A stretch of 64,000 nt of DNA. Source: Diplocarpon mali (Eukaryota; Ascomycota; Leotiomycetes; Helotiales; Drepanopezizaceae). Every line of letters begins with the position of its first letter. Position 1 is the first letter of the stretch. The notes below the pieces were generated by a model that saw only the letters and a program-made list of their open reading frames with translations, had not been told where the DNA came from and did not search any database. Shown one piece after another: positions 36,901 through 50,600 of the stretch. The translations under genes and the position numbers were made by a program. The stretch covers positions 35,719-99,718 of the forward strand of contig JAENRP010000157.1 of NCBI GenBank assembly GCA_024741835.1, written 5' to 3'.

Positions 36901-39900
36901 GGTTTGATCTTGTCAAGGAAAAGACAAATGGTACCGACGGGCCCAAAGATGCATATATATAAGTACGACCAGCGCCTATTCGCAAACTATCCCAAGGCGT
37001 CTGAAGTTGACAGCCAGAAGAGCAACTGGAGAATTCAGACTCGATTCATCCCGCGTTTCACGGTAACCCTGGTTTTCGCAGCTCCAGCCAGTCCGGAACT
37101 TAGAAAGCTTGACAAGAGGGTCGAATTATATCCGCTTTTTGTGTATGGGACCACACAATGACAAGGGCGCCAGGTTAGGCTTCAGCAGGGCATATGAAAC
37201 GGAGAACAAGCATCTCCAAGCACCTCAGACTTCAATGCCGGGAAGATCCAAGATCAGGCCAACCTCGTACTCGGGGCTGCATTCATTCGATTCGCAAGCT
37301 CATGCTCGGCGAGAGCAGGTGGCATTCGTGCTCTGCCACAATTCTTGTCTCACAGGGTCAACGGCGAGCTGCATCGAAACGGGGCACTTGGGATAACTTC
37401 ATCCGAAGATTTGGTAAGAGACGAACTGATCTCTGTACCAAGCGTATATCAAAAACAGTGAAAGTGAACTATTGCGAGGACAATCTCTCGCGACGATAGG
37501 TGACAGCCACAGCACAGCCACCCCCTTGGAGAAATATCAAACCACACAAGGGCTGTAGGTAAGGTTGTGAAAGTGAAGTAGTAGTCTTTTTGAGATCGGC
37601 AGCCCCAGCCAACTCCACGACACAGTCTAAACGCCAATTAATTACTGTGCAGTGAACTTTAGAAGCCAAGATGGCTAACTATACTGTGGTACAGCGATGG
37701 AATCTTGTCGCCGCTCAACAAAGGCTTCGTTGGAATCGACCCCCGTGAGAGGTAGCATCTCTTTCCTTGGACACGTTCAGCACACACTGGCAGCGAGCGT
37801 CGAGCATACTCCGCGAATTAGTGGGAGAACGAAGTAATGAGTTCGATGATGAGACTATCGCATCGAGTCAACAAGACGAATAGCGCAACGTTGGTTAAGC
37901 GAAAGATCTAGCTCATTAGCCGAGGAGGTGGATCATTTTGTGACTCAGTTGCCCTGCGTACACAGTATGTTGCGATGTAAACAGCTACCTTACTGGGTCA
38001 GGCGCCGATAACCTCCTGGCGGGAGGTGACGGTATTTCACCGCTGTACCTCCGTCCACAATAGAGACTTCGACGAAGAGCTTGGTAGGAAATGCTCAACT
38101 TATCCTGATTTGCTTCGATAAATGTCACTTTGTAGCTTTATGACCGCGGCAAGGGGGACGAATTAGAATCTCTCAAGGGGGGCTGGGACGGGCGGTTGGC
38201 AGTACCGGTAACTGTACGATGTACTCGAGCTACTCTGGTTCAAGTAACAGCCGTGTTTCATGCTGAGTCTATTTGATGATGGTTATTGCAGCAGTGCTGC
38301 TAAGCTTATCGATAATAAAATTCTTTCGCGGAGTGAAGATTGGCTCCGGTCGAAGATAACCTTTGGGTCTATGCACAGCGTGCACGAGCGGCACCGGTAC
38401 ACGCGATGTAAGGCCAATCTAATTCGTGAACTAGCCGCTGGCCTCTTCTTTGGACGGGCTGCATACGTGGACTCTGGATTCCTGGGAACAGATGGATTTC
38501 TGGTTGGTCAAAGGTGCTGTGATAGGGAGATATGTCCATACTCGAAGCTTATCGCGAAATGCGGCTTCCATTCGTCTATTACTCAAGAGAGCCACCGAGC
38601 GAAGAAGGTGACTGTTTCGAATAGAGTTTCCAGCGCGTCGTAGGCATATCTATTAAACTCCGCAGAACAGGCAGGCATTCATACAATGAGTAATATCTCA
38701 TAATTGGAATATAAATTGTCACATGACAAGCCTTAGATACTTCTCCCACCCCTCTTGGAACCAGCTTGGCGCCATTTTTCAGGCAGTCTGTCGCCATATG
38801 ATAGATTCCTTGGCGATCTCTTGTTACGAAGTCTTTGTACAATACCGGGACTCAGATACAAATTCCGATACAGGCTGGTGCACGCCCTCCGCAAGGCCTT
38901 TCTTATTTTCCAAAGATCAGCAACTTTCCTGCACAGATGTGGTATTGATAACTTTTCTCGGCTGTTGCACAGGTGAGGAGTAACTTTCCCCTAGCCCGTC
39001 TAAAACTCTGATACGCAAATGCCAAAATCGGATCAGCAATGTTGCTTGTTTCCAAGAATCTGCTAAGGATTGCAAAACATTTGCTTACTATCTACCGCAC
39101 TATTACGAAGTACATCGGATTACAACGCGCCTACTGCTCTGTAAACACGTTGCACTGGCGACCTGCTTCCCATCAAACAGTACCCTGAGCTGCCCAGCCC
39201 GTTTCATTCGAAATTAGTGAGCGACTAGCAATCTCGAAGTCAGTAAGCGGGATGAGGAAAATGGCATATAGAGTGCAGCAATTTCGTAATGTACATACGG
39301 GGTTGGAGTCAAGACATCGATTTGTTCGCTAATCCCGAATTGTCGAAAACTCGATCGACAACATCACAGCAGCACGCACGCCTTCGGGGTGCTGCGAGGG
39401 AACTAGTCCGTTGGTGCAGGAAACTTTTACCGACTTTCTGCAAAATGCAGAGCAACACTCCGCTGGGTTGTTCAGCTTCCTGCAACTGTCGGCAAAAGTC
39501 AGTTGATATCATGCCAGGTTAAGACATATCTTCAGGGAAGTTGCGCAAGGTCCCCGAGCTGAGCAGAGCCCAACAAGTCTCCACATTTGGTTCAGCAAGG
39601 TAGCTAACAGAAGGGGTTTTGTAATAATTTTATTGCAACTTTATAGAACTTTATACTTAGAATAAGTTAGCATCAACCTGTGTATTGGGCGGCTGAAGGG
39701 CACCTGAGCTCTTCATCGATAAATGTGCTTTGAATTCCTTCAGCTGTAAAGGAGTACTTTGTTGATTGGCAGATACTATAATTAGCCTTGTTTCAGTAGA
39801 AGATTAAGTCAGTCCATAGATCCTGTTCGAAATAACCCCTGGGAGCCCGTGTCTGTCGAGTATGTAGTACCGGCAGTACGCTCTATGCAAAGTTATCGTC

Positions 39901-40789
39901 GTCTTCAACCTCCAAGTACGATATACTTATCAACAGTAGTTGTAATGTTACTAACTGACGACATTTGGGCTCGTGAGTGATAATTGATGTAACTCATGCT
40001 GCGTTTGCGATAGTACTGTACTTCCAAGACTTAAATACTGGAGCGACTTACGTAAGTACAGGCTAAATTCGAGCCTCTCCCGCCCCACATATGGGAGCCA
40101 TCAAGTACTAGTTGCAAATGCTTGTTCTGAATATTATCACTACTGTTACAGAGCGCTTTAGATCGACGAGTTTCTGATAAATTTACGATAATATTTGTTG
40201 CAACATGCTTCCATTCAATGCAACGGTATACTCCGTAGAGCTAAAGGCAAATCTTCTACGAAAGGCTTTCCTTGAATCACGCCGAAGAGACGACAAGTGA
40301 ACCTCAAAGTACGAAGTACTTTTTATCTCGACTCCGCAGTACGGGGGTCAAGTTGTGTCACCGCATTTTTCTCCACTTACCAGCTTGAGATAAGCACATT
40401 TAAGGTTGGCAGACCAGAAGCTACCCAACTCACCCATGGTATAGCGATGATCCTCGCCTACTATTCAGTATGTTGGCACCGGGATCACATTGCCTCTATG
40501 CAGGTACTTCCTCTGCTCTAAGAAGGGCTTACATCTAGCTAATAAAATCTGGTTAACATAAAATAGGTGTTGCTTGGAACATATTGGAGAGCAGTTCACT
40601 GCAGCCCAAACAAATATAATATGAAAGAATATTTAACCTTGCAAATCTAATGAGAACTGCCCCTTGCATACACTTCCTTTTTCTAGTTGTCCAGCTAGCA
40701 CTATAAAGGTCAAACAGCTGTACTCAGGTTATTCCACACTCGTGTTTTAAAAAGCTCGAGCTGACTGTATTTTTCTCTTCTAATATGCC
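36901..40789. other. Intergenic, no recognisable gene
   Basis: Balanced base composition with short frames only. The longest ATG frame is 127 codons at 38260-38643 (+); it has no signal peptide or known domain, and overlapping frames exist on both strands. I found no RNA gene. Confidence 0.4.
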
Positions 40790-41530
40790 GCATTAGTTTT
40801 TAACTAAAACGCATAAGCGGGAAACGCTACTATTTTATTATTATTTTCTCTGTTGAGGTGCTATATTAGTTCTAAGACTATATAGTATTAATAGACCTCC
40901 TGTCTTCCTAAGGCTAAGACACCTATTCCGTGGGTAGTATATCCTCTCTTTTTCCTATTTTACCCGTTTTGATTAATAATATAGTGTCCTATAGAACCGT
41001 ATCAATTCTTTATTATACCTTTAAGCCTCTCTTTCTTTGAATATCCTCCCTGTATTTGTAAAATATCACCATATCGCTTAAGCAAGCTATTGAAACGGTA
41101 GTATAATATTATAATATCCGTAAGGACGAGAGTAAACTTATAAAATAGCCGCTATCTAGCTCCGGAATATCGCAAAGGGCGTAGGAAGCTCTAAGCTTAG
41201 GAAAACGAATAGCCCATTCAATAGCAAGATAAACGGGTTTACCAAAGGGTCAATATAATAATAGTTATAGATCTAAATAACCCCGGAGTATAAAAGCAAA
41301 GGTCGAAATTAGAGGGTACATTATATGATGGGTGAAATTCTCAATTCTAAAACTTTTGAAGGTTCTGCCTATATTCGACTTGGTTTGATACTTCGATGTC
41401 GAAGAGGACTTGATCTCGGCTCTGCAGATTCTTTCTAAAGAATCTAAAATTCTACAGATTCGTGGGAGACACCACGTACATATGCTGAGTCGTCGTCTTC
41501 GACCTAACTTGAGCCCCCGAGCTTTTGAAG
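40790..41530 (-). repeat. Degenerate hairpin repeat, copy 4 (inverted)
   Basis: On minus it reads GACGACGACTCAGCATATG, then TACGTGGTGTCTCCCACGAATC, a 9-bp-arm hairpin (AGATTCTTT-AG-AAAGAATCT), and CCGAGATCAAGTCC, in the same order as copy 1. It ends with GTAGCGTTTCCCGCTTATG. It is the best preserved of the four copies. Confidence 0.6.
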
Positions 41531-44500
41531 AGGTTTTATTTAGTTATCCTATACTAGGAAAATTCAGTCTTTAGCGCAAACTATTATTTTTCTACTTTAG
41601 TTAATAAGTGTGGGACGTAAAAGCTTAGATGAGAAAAATACATTATAATTTAAATGTAATACGTAAAAATGAAGCCTCTGCTTCAGCCTTCGGATTTGAG
41701 AATCGCTTCGGAGAAGCCGATCAGTGGATTCTATAGTGGGTTTGCAAACTACTGAGAAAAAGGAGTGCGCTAGTGTGGTTGTTGTTTGGTCATTGACGAA
41801 TTTAAGGTTTAAACCGTTTGGTTTGTGTTTCGAAAAGTCAGATTTCATACTTTGAGGTGGATATCTTACCCTGGTTTTGATCCACTCTACTCTAAAAAAC
41901 AAGAGGAAAACAAGGGACAGATATCGGGGTGATAACAACGAGTTCGAATAACATGACGTGATTTGTTACTTGAGGAGAGACGTCTAGACTCCAGCAGGTC
42001 GAGGCCTGGAGTAATTCCGCCCCTGGTTTGATCTGGATTCACTCGCCCTGACCACTGCCAAGTATTTGTCCATATTATCGTCAGGGATTCTCAATATCCT
42101 TATTTTCAAAGTTTTCAAGGTCTACGAGCTTTGTATATTTTATCTTATGATTTTCCTTTCTTTCAAGGACAGTGGATTAGTTTTTTTTTTAATATTAGCT
42201 ATGTAGCTACTCTCTTACCTGGTAATGGAAAACTTTCTACTGGTCTTTTAATGTCAGTTATACTCGAAATCAAAGTAAGAAGCAAGTGGAATATATGCTA
42301 TCTATTGGATACCATATTTCAGTCGCCGATGATAATCTTTGTGAAGTATCATTGCAAAATTGGCTATATGCCCTTATTCTCTGTATATCAGTCACTACTC
42401 TGTACTTTACAGCAACTAATCGTTGGTCACGACCCCCCTACAGCCCCGCCTTCTCCCTGACACCATCAACACTAATTCCCTTCTGTGGCATTCAGTATAA
42501 ATGATTAGGGTTGTTTTGGATAAGTTACCATGTAATTATAGGAAACATAACACCTGGTGCCATTTATTCTATATTAGGCAAGTAACTGGCTTCATGCCTG
42601 AGGTTATATATACATGCAGTTAATGTATTTAACGCAATGTAACTATATAAATCAACATTATACCAGTTTGTTTCAATTATATCAATGTCTTAGAAGTTAA
42701 ATACCTTAATGTAGCTATTATAGGTACAATTCTTGCGTTTATATTTAGCAGTATATGTCTTATAATATTATTACGTGATGATTAATCTAAAATATCAAGC
42801 TACTAATCATTTTTATTAACTATTATAGAAGGAGGTTGGTGGTGACGTAAAGGAGGGAGGGGAGGCGTAGTTGACGGTTACTGTAAATCTGAGGATCGCT
42901 TCTGCTTTAGTGTATAGTGTGCATCAAAACCCACTGATCAGCGAGTCACTAATCCTTTTTTACACTGTATTTTTTGGTTTGTCGCAGACCAAGCAGATGC
43001 TAATTGAAAGCAACTTAGCCTTACAAACCTATATTACACACTCCTTTAAAATGACGCTAATGTAGCAGTCATTCAGCCGGCGACAAATAACTTCACTGCT
43101 GTACCATGGCACCCCCATTGTTCCGTGGGCTGCATATTGTGGTCTATGAACTCCAAGAGAAAAGTGAGTTCTTGGTTGGTCAAGTTCTATGTCATGGATG
43201 TGTTGACATCTGCAGCCCATTAACCCTTGCCCCCCTTACCTCCTTGTCAATATTTGTCAGTAGCAAAGGCACACAGATTGACATCTATAGGGAGGCGGGG
43301 AAGGTGATACTACCAAGGGTGGTGTAGCAAATAAATTACCCTCACTTGGTCCTGGTTTCTCTACTTCCCCTCCCCCACCCCTTTGCAAACAACAAGAGCC
43401 ACTCAATTCTTCAGTAGTGAAGTACACTGGGTATTTCTTGTGCCCTGCTAACAAGGGGGATGCAAGGTACCCGCTATACCATAGTTAAGGGTTGAACTAT
43501 ACAACAGTATTATCAGGATTTTCGTAAACCCTAAAACCCTAGAGCACTGTACTACACACAGTATTCCTAGTGGTTATGCCGCCAAGCAGGTTCTAGCTAA
43601 TAGTACTTACGGAATCAAAAAATCAGTAGTGTAAAGCAATTTTGTGCTATAACTCCTTTCACCTCCAAGCCATTACTAACTTATTACCATCTAGTTTGCC
43701 ATTTAGTTTGTCTAAGATCATGAGCTTCATTTCTAAACTTTTGCCCAGTAACCAGTAGTTTGAACGCGTCATAGATTCTCTTAACTGCAAAGCACATTGT
43801 TTGAGCTTACTTGCCAAGTTTCGAATTTAGCTTGGACAATCACTGCTGTCTAGACCGACTTCCCTTAAAGATCAAATTATAATATTTTGAGAGTGTTATT
43901 AGTCTCTTTTTCAATTACATTTTTGTTAGAGGAGTAACAAATGTTAAATTGTAATTGGATATAGAAGACAAGAGATATCCAAGTCATTCTTAGCGACGCG
44001 ACCGCCGAAAGCGAATATGTGGGGCTAAATGGGGCTAGCAGAGCCATGGTGCCAAGATGGCTATCACACACCATACAGTATTGGAGCTAAGGGCACCTCT
44101 AATGCTCTAGTACCTTATCTAAGAACATTTCTCTAAATGAAGGTTAAAAAACAATACTGAAGCAAATGTGTACAAATTAACAAGCATAGAGACCATATCA
44201 AAAATGCAGGTTTCTGGAAACCAGTTCCGAAACTTCCTGAATACTTTATCCGATTTCTAGAAAAGTAATTACAATTTAATGCTAGAACTCTTGAAGATCA
44301 AGAACATAGGATGTGGGGCTTGAATCTAAATTTCTACAGTTTGAACCTTTGAATCTATTTTTTATTTGCTTCAATTCAAACTCATCAATTTTTCCTTAAG
44401 AAATTCAAAATACTATCTTCCGTAGACCCCACCCATCTATCATTCGCTTGTTCCTAAGAAAGTACACTGTATATCATATAAGATGGCAGAGATCACGAGG

Positions 44501-45879
44501 CCATGGTCTGCCGCCGGCCACTGCGTCGCCTGAAGCGCTTGCGCGCACAAATATAACTTGGGGTGAGACATATGAAGGAATCACATCAAACAAGGTGTGA
44601 AGTAGTATACCGCGATGAAGAATCATAAGAGTCTCAAGAACATCTCAAACAGAAATCTTGATGTACTCTATGAAAGAATGCAGCGATAAGAAATCTCGGT
44701 TTCGGAATCCCATCCTTGAGGCCGGGGCCAAAGGCTGCCCCCTTTTCTCCGCGACTTTTATAAGCCAGTTATTGACCTCAGCACCAACCAAGAACCAAGA
44801 GTAGACCAGATATTTCCTGCAGGGACTCGACACCGAAATAGACAAAAAGATGTGCAGTGTGGTTTTTATTTATAATGGAAAGTTTCAGTTGAAAACACTG
44901 AATACTTGTACTGAGCCGTGTTGCATCTTTATATGATACACTAGCCTCAAACCCCAAATGTTGACTGTAGATCTTCATCCACCAATATCCTTATTCCTCT
45001 GCCAAATGTAAGCCGAAACATGGAAATCAAACAACACTGAACTCTATCTATACAGATCCATATGGGCCTCTCCTATCATGCATCTGGGATGCGCCTAGCC
45101 GCATCATCGAGATCGGGCTCTAAGTTTGTCAAAAGTCAAGAGGCTCTGAGGGCGATCTTTTGCAAATATGGCTACTGTTAACGAGCTCCTCCTGACTCCT
45201 GAAAGCAATATCTATAGATGTGACAAGCAATGTTTCAATTGATGGCCATCTTGAGAGGCATGGTTCTAAAAAGGTAAAGGATTGGCACTTTCGAATCAAA
45301 TCACAGCTTCGCTAGTGGAAGAACCCATCAAGAACTACAAAGCGGACAAAGGCATCCTAGAGCATTGGCAGGAGAGATAAAGAAAAACCCAGCACCAGGA
45401 TTCAGCGCCAGAGAGAGCAAACATCGAATTGCTCTAGGAGACTCTTTGATGCATGTTGGAGGTCTAAGTGGAATGAGTAGAGATGTCATAGAGACGTTGT
45501 AAAAAACGTCGAGTCAAACGAGACCCTGTGAATGTGCCATTTTATAACATAAGCCATTCTATGTACATCTAGCAAATCAGAATTCCCGATTAGTGATGTT
45601 GTGTATTAGAAAGCTTTTTGAACAGGAGTTTCCTCAATCCCTTACGCACAAAGCAAAGCATCATTGCCTCAACCCCATTGCTCACTGGAGTTGGTCATTC
45701 GCGTTGATCCTTCAAAAGAACCTTAGTTTCACCAAAATGAAAGCAAGCAATTGAGCCATTAAATGAAGAATGATCTTAGCATTTTGAAGTACTACGAGAA
45801 GCAAGTTTCTCAAAATTTTACTTTGCATCTTTTGAATGCTCGCAGAGTTAAGTTGCTGCTCCGTAGCTTCCATACCAAC
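41531..45879. other. AT-rich repeat relics, no intact gene
   Basis: Short frames only. Apart from the RNase H relic at 43970-44090 I could not classify the content. A frame at 43106-43327 (+) is open but unrecognised. Confidence 0.4.
43970..44090 (+). pseudogene. Relic of a copia RNase H domain
   Basis: Reads QVILSDATAESEYVGLNGAS, close to the copia RNase H block with its conserved ESEY core, then runs into stops. No LTR is visible around it. The sequence differs from the other copia families in this window. Confidence 0.45.
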
Positions 45880-46182
45880 TGTTAGAAATATATAAGGTAC
45901 GGAGATTACCGCACGGAGCGGAGGCTAAGGCTTGGTAAGCCAACCTTGTATATATACTACTTCAGCTCTTTAGAACTAGAATCTATACCTTTCGATTCTA
46001 TTATAGTAGCAATTCCTAGAATCAATTAACTTAATTAATCTCTTCAATTTTGAACCTGCTTCTTAGCAAAACACAATTATATAATACCTCTTTATATACC
46101 CCTATATATATATATATACCTTCTTCCCCTTTTTACCCCTATTTTTCACCCCTTTTTTTTCAATAACCCTAACTTAATAAAA

Positions 46183-46977
46183 ATGACTGAGAAGACCACT
46201 AAGATCAACGACGCTAAGATCAAGCTTAATTGGTCTAACTACTAGGAATAGGAACTAGCTACTATTCAAAACTTAGCTATAAATGGCTGTCTTTAATAGG
46301 CCATCGGCCCTATTCCTCTAAAACCTGCCAAATCTAAAGGTAAATAGGAGAAGAAGAACTAGGAGGCTATAGCTACTATAGCTAAAGGCCTTACCCTTAG
46401 CCTTAATAGAAAGTATCGCACTTAGATTATAGTTGATAACGCTTACACTCTTTAGAACGCTCTTAAAGTAGAAGAGAGCAAACTTATTAAGAACTCTAAG
46501 ACTTATATAAACTTAATTAAGGAGTTTAATAAGGCTAAGTACATTCCCTACTCTAAGTCGTTCAATAACTATATTCTATAACTCGAAAGTATTCAAGCTC
46601 TCTTCTAAGGCTATAGCAACCCTTTTAACGATACCTAAATGAAAAAGCAGTTGCTTAATAGTCTCTTAATAGTTGGAATATAAAGTTCAATTATAATTAA
46701 CTTTAAAACCTCTCCTATAACCTTCTAAGAGACAATCGTCGCAATTCAAAAGTACGAAGTGATATATAGATAAGAGCTAAAGGTAGCGCCTATATCTACG
46801 CAGATAGCTGCGTTAATCGCTAAGGCCTACTTTGTAAGAGGAGGAGGCCGCGGCAGAGATAGAGGCAAAGATAAAGGCAGAGGCAGATATAAAGGCAAAG
46901 GTAATAGAGGAAGAGGAGGAATATAACAAGGAGGAATATAGAAGGGAGAAAGAGGAGGAAAGTATTATAATTGCGGC
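46183..46977 (+). pseudogene. gag of family II copia, 5' part, RIP-damaged
   Basis: 265 codons in one frame with TAG/TAA stops only. The C-terminal part is RGG-rich (RGGGRGRDRGKDKGRGR), then the zinc knuckle begins as KYYNCG, where the first Tyr replaces the first Cys (TGT to TAT, a RIP-type change). The knuckle continues as GKPGHWKVEC at 54987-55016. An 8-kb element sits exactly in between. Confidence 0.85.
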
Positions 46978-47276
46978 TGTTGGTACGCAGATTCCTATGC
47001 AGGAGGCAAGCTGCCCTCGTTCCTGGGGTCATCTTATACAGCTGTACCATATGCGATATAAGGGGTTTCGTATGTATTTCGGACGGCTATTCAGCCGGAG
47101 GACCTCGGAAGGATATCTATATACAGCTAGGAGGGAATATAGGAGGGAGGACATTTAAAGGTATAAAGGTATTATCTTAATTATATAAAGATAGACAGAT
47201 ATTATAATAGATTCTTTTTGATAATAAGTACTTAACTATATTTATATGAATATCGATTACTAGTATAGAACCTATA
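46978..47276 (+). repeat. 5' LTR of family III copy A
   Basis: 299 bp. It is followed by CTAATTAGTAGTAGCACC; a conventional CCA-type primer-binding site (TGG damaged to TAG) probably begins 5 nt inside. Confidence 0.9.
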
Positions 47277-47649
47277 CTAATTAGTAGTAGCACCTTTACT
47301 ATAGATAGTAAGGTTATTAAATTGAAGAATTCTTTTTTGATTTTAAGGAGTACTTAATTGTATTTCTAGCTTACTTTAAATACTAACTTAAACGTACGAA
47401 GTAATATCAATTACTATTAAAGGGGAAAAGGCGAAAGGTATGCGAATTGAGCTAGAGTTATTACTTTAAAGGTAGATACTATCCTCTTCTACTTACGTTC
47501 TATTACGCATTACAATTAGGGCAAAACCGGAGTACAATTAGTATTCCGATTATAATTAGATAATAGCATAACGATATATAAAATACAACTATATCAGACT
47601 TCTTTTAGACCCTATTAAGGCGTAAAGCAATATCCGGATAATATTAGGA

Positions 47650-50600
47650 AATGATCAAAGGGGGACTATTAATGCCGCTTAATCTAAGGCAACCCTAGAT
47701 ACTAAGGGACCTTAAAAGGAATATAAGACCCTAAGAGGATCAACCTAGCGAAGAGGCCCTTAGACTAAAAGATTAATATATAGAGAACTTTTAAAAGATA
47801 TTATAAGATAGCAAAAGGAGAGGGTTATACCTTATTAAGGACTTTTAAAAGGAGTTCTAAGATTAGATAGTTAGCGACTTTAAATCGCTAGATAAGGACG
47901 TTTGATAATGCCTAAGGGACGACCTTTAGTATTATAAAGTATACATTTAATATAAGAAAGGCGTTTCGATCAGCTAGGCACTTTTTAATATAGTATATTA
48001 AGAAGGAAACGAGTAGCTAGAAGACCAGCTAGAGTTATAAACCTAAGAAGTACTAAACTTAGTTATAGTACAATCTCCGAGATATAGAATAAGGTCTACT
48101 TTAGAATTTGCCAAGTTTATACAAATAAGTAAGCTACTTGCTTAAAGGGTTACTATAGCTAAATAAGAGATACTACGCTAAGACTCGCTTTGGTAAGGAT
48201 ACCTTAGATATAATAATAACACTTTATAAAATAACCTATATAAAGCAGATACTCTAAGATAAATAACCAAATAGTATAACCTTAAAAGAATACCTTATTA
48301 ACCCTAATTAAGATAGACCTTAGTCTTGCAATACTTAAAGATCCTAAATCTAATACTAATACTGCCGATCCAACTAAGAGATAGATCGTTGCCACCCTTT
48401 ACTATAGGGAGAGGTTTAGGAGCGCTTTTAGACCTTAATTAGAGCGACGCTTAACCATCTTAGTATATTATAAAACCTTTGACTTTAGATTAGGCTAAAA
48501 CCCTTATAAATTTAAGTAAGATATATACTAAGAAGACTTAGTACTTAGGCAGGAAAGATCACCTTAATAAGAAGCTTTATATATTTGCCGATTTATACTA
48601 AAGAGCCTTAGTAGACTAAAGCATATGGCATAGAGCCTTTCTATCTATACTATAAGACTCGGCCTTAATATACTACTATTAGTACTTGTAAAATAAGAAC
48701 TTTAAGTTTGCCAAGCTAATAGAGGCCATTCGGGCCAATTATAAGACCGAAGAAAGAAGTAGCAGATTCCTAAGGAGGTGGTTTCGGCTGACATTTGACC
48801 TATTTTAATAAGAAGACTATTAAAGGGGGAAACCGATCCTAACCCAACTTAAGAATTATACTAGGGAGCTATAAAACCTGCAATTAGGCCTATATGCTAG
48901 TATAAGGAACGATCGATCAATTAGAGATAGGCTTATATAAGGTGTTTTTAAGAATCGGCTATTTCAAATAGCACTTTTTAAGCTACTAGTAACGTTCTTA
49001 GCTCTATTAGATAGCTTATAAGCTTGCGCAAGAGTAGTCGCCTAAGACGGACTATTTAGACCCTAGTACCTTAGTTCAGCTACTAATAGACCCTAATATC
49101 ATTTGGCTAAGGAGCAAGGGCAATCTATAGCGTACTTTTTAAATAGAAAGATAAAGTTTGCCTAAGGTAATAAGAGAAAAATAACCTTTTAATTAAAACT
49201 AGGCTATATAAGGTGTATTATATGCTAGAAAAAGGACTACTATAGTAGTAAGCACTTAAAAGAAGAAAGAGCCGCCTAGAAGTCTTACTATATAGTAAGC
49301 CGATAAGCCAAAGGATATAAGCTAATAGATAAAATATATAAGGCATACCTCTTATAAGAAGATAAAGGAGCATATTCGAAGGGTAATAGGACTAATAAGG
49401 ATAAATAGGAAACGTTTTTAAAAGAGGAGGACTAAGCAATTAGCGACCCTAAGGATAGTAATATCAACTTTACTATAGTATTCCTAGCTTTTAAGAAGGA
49501 GTATAACTTAAAAACTATGCTTAACTAGCTTAAAAAGCAAAAGGCTGAATACCTTTTGATAATAAGGGTTAATAAACTTATACAAACGGACCCTAAGGTA
49601 TTTATAATATAGTAGATGGATTAATTCTTCTAAGGATTCCTAATTGATATAGGCGCTTTAAATAAAAATGTAAGAGGAATCAACTAATTTAAAGCCTTAT
49701 AAAATATATAGGACGCAGTTCTAGCTCTACTCGGCGCTGAAAAGCATAAAATTACCTTTAGGGCAGGTTTGCGAAATGCAATCGGTAAGACAACTATTCA
49801 AATACTGGCAGGCCCTATAGAGTTCTTAATTGTAAAGGCAGATATACCGTTTTTAATCTGCTTATAATAACTCGATAAAATAGGAGCTAAATACGACAAT
49901 CTGCGCAATTTGCTTATAATCGGCAAGGAGAAACACTTAATTATTAGAAAATATAGGCACCTATAGCTCCTACTCAATATAATAGAGCAACTTCTAATAA
50001 CTTTAGAAGGTATGATTAATATATGCCACTTAATAGAAATAGAGATCTAAAGGCTATATAAAAGATTCGAATATCCTTTGGTAAAGCGCTTTAAATACCT
50101 TTTGAATTAGGCCAGTTATAATATCGACTTTAGTATTATAGTAAGAGTAAGGGAAATATGCTGATATTATCAACTCTACGCTAACGCCCTTTATAGATTC
50201 TAATTTAAGCTATAAGACGATATCGACTTTAATTATACTATATATATCGATATTGCTTAGTTCGGTGGAAGGAACGCCCTTTATATAATTAATGAAGCGA
50301 TGGGATTTGGAGCCGCAAGGTTCTTATAGAAGGGAATAGGAGCATATTCGGCCGACGCAGTGTTTCGAGCCCTTAAATTGGCTTAGCTGGATACGTATAT
50401 TAGACCTCTTGATTTTATAGTATACGACTATAGTACTAACTTTAACTTAGCGGAGTTTAAAAGCTCTCTAAGATCTATAGGAATAACCCTTAAACTGGTT
50501 CCTATAGAGGCGTACTACTCTATTAGTAAGGTCGAACGGTATTATTACCCTCTAAGATATACCTTTAAGATAATAATAGCTAAACACCCTTAATTAAGCG

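Noticed and set aside
38260..38643. 127-codon ATG frame on +
   Set aside because: No recognisable domain, signal peptide or membrane segment, and overlapping frames on the other strand; not enough for a gene call.
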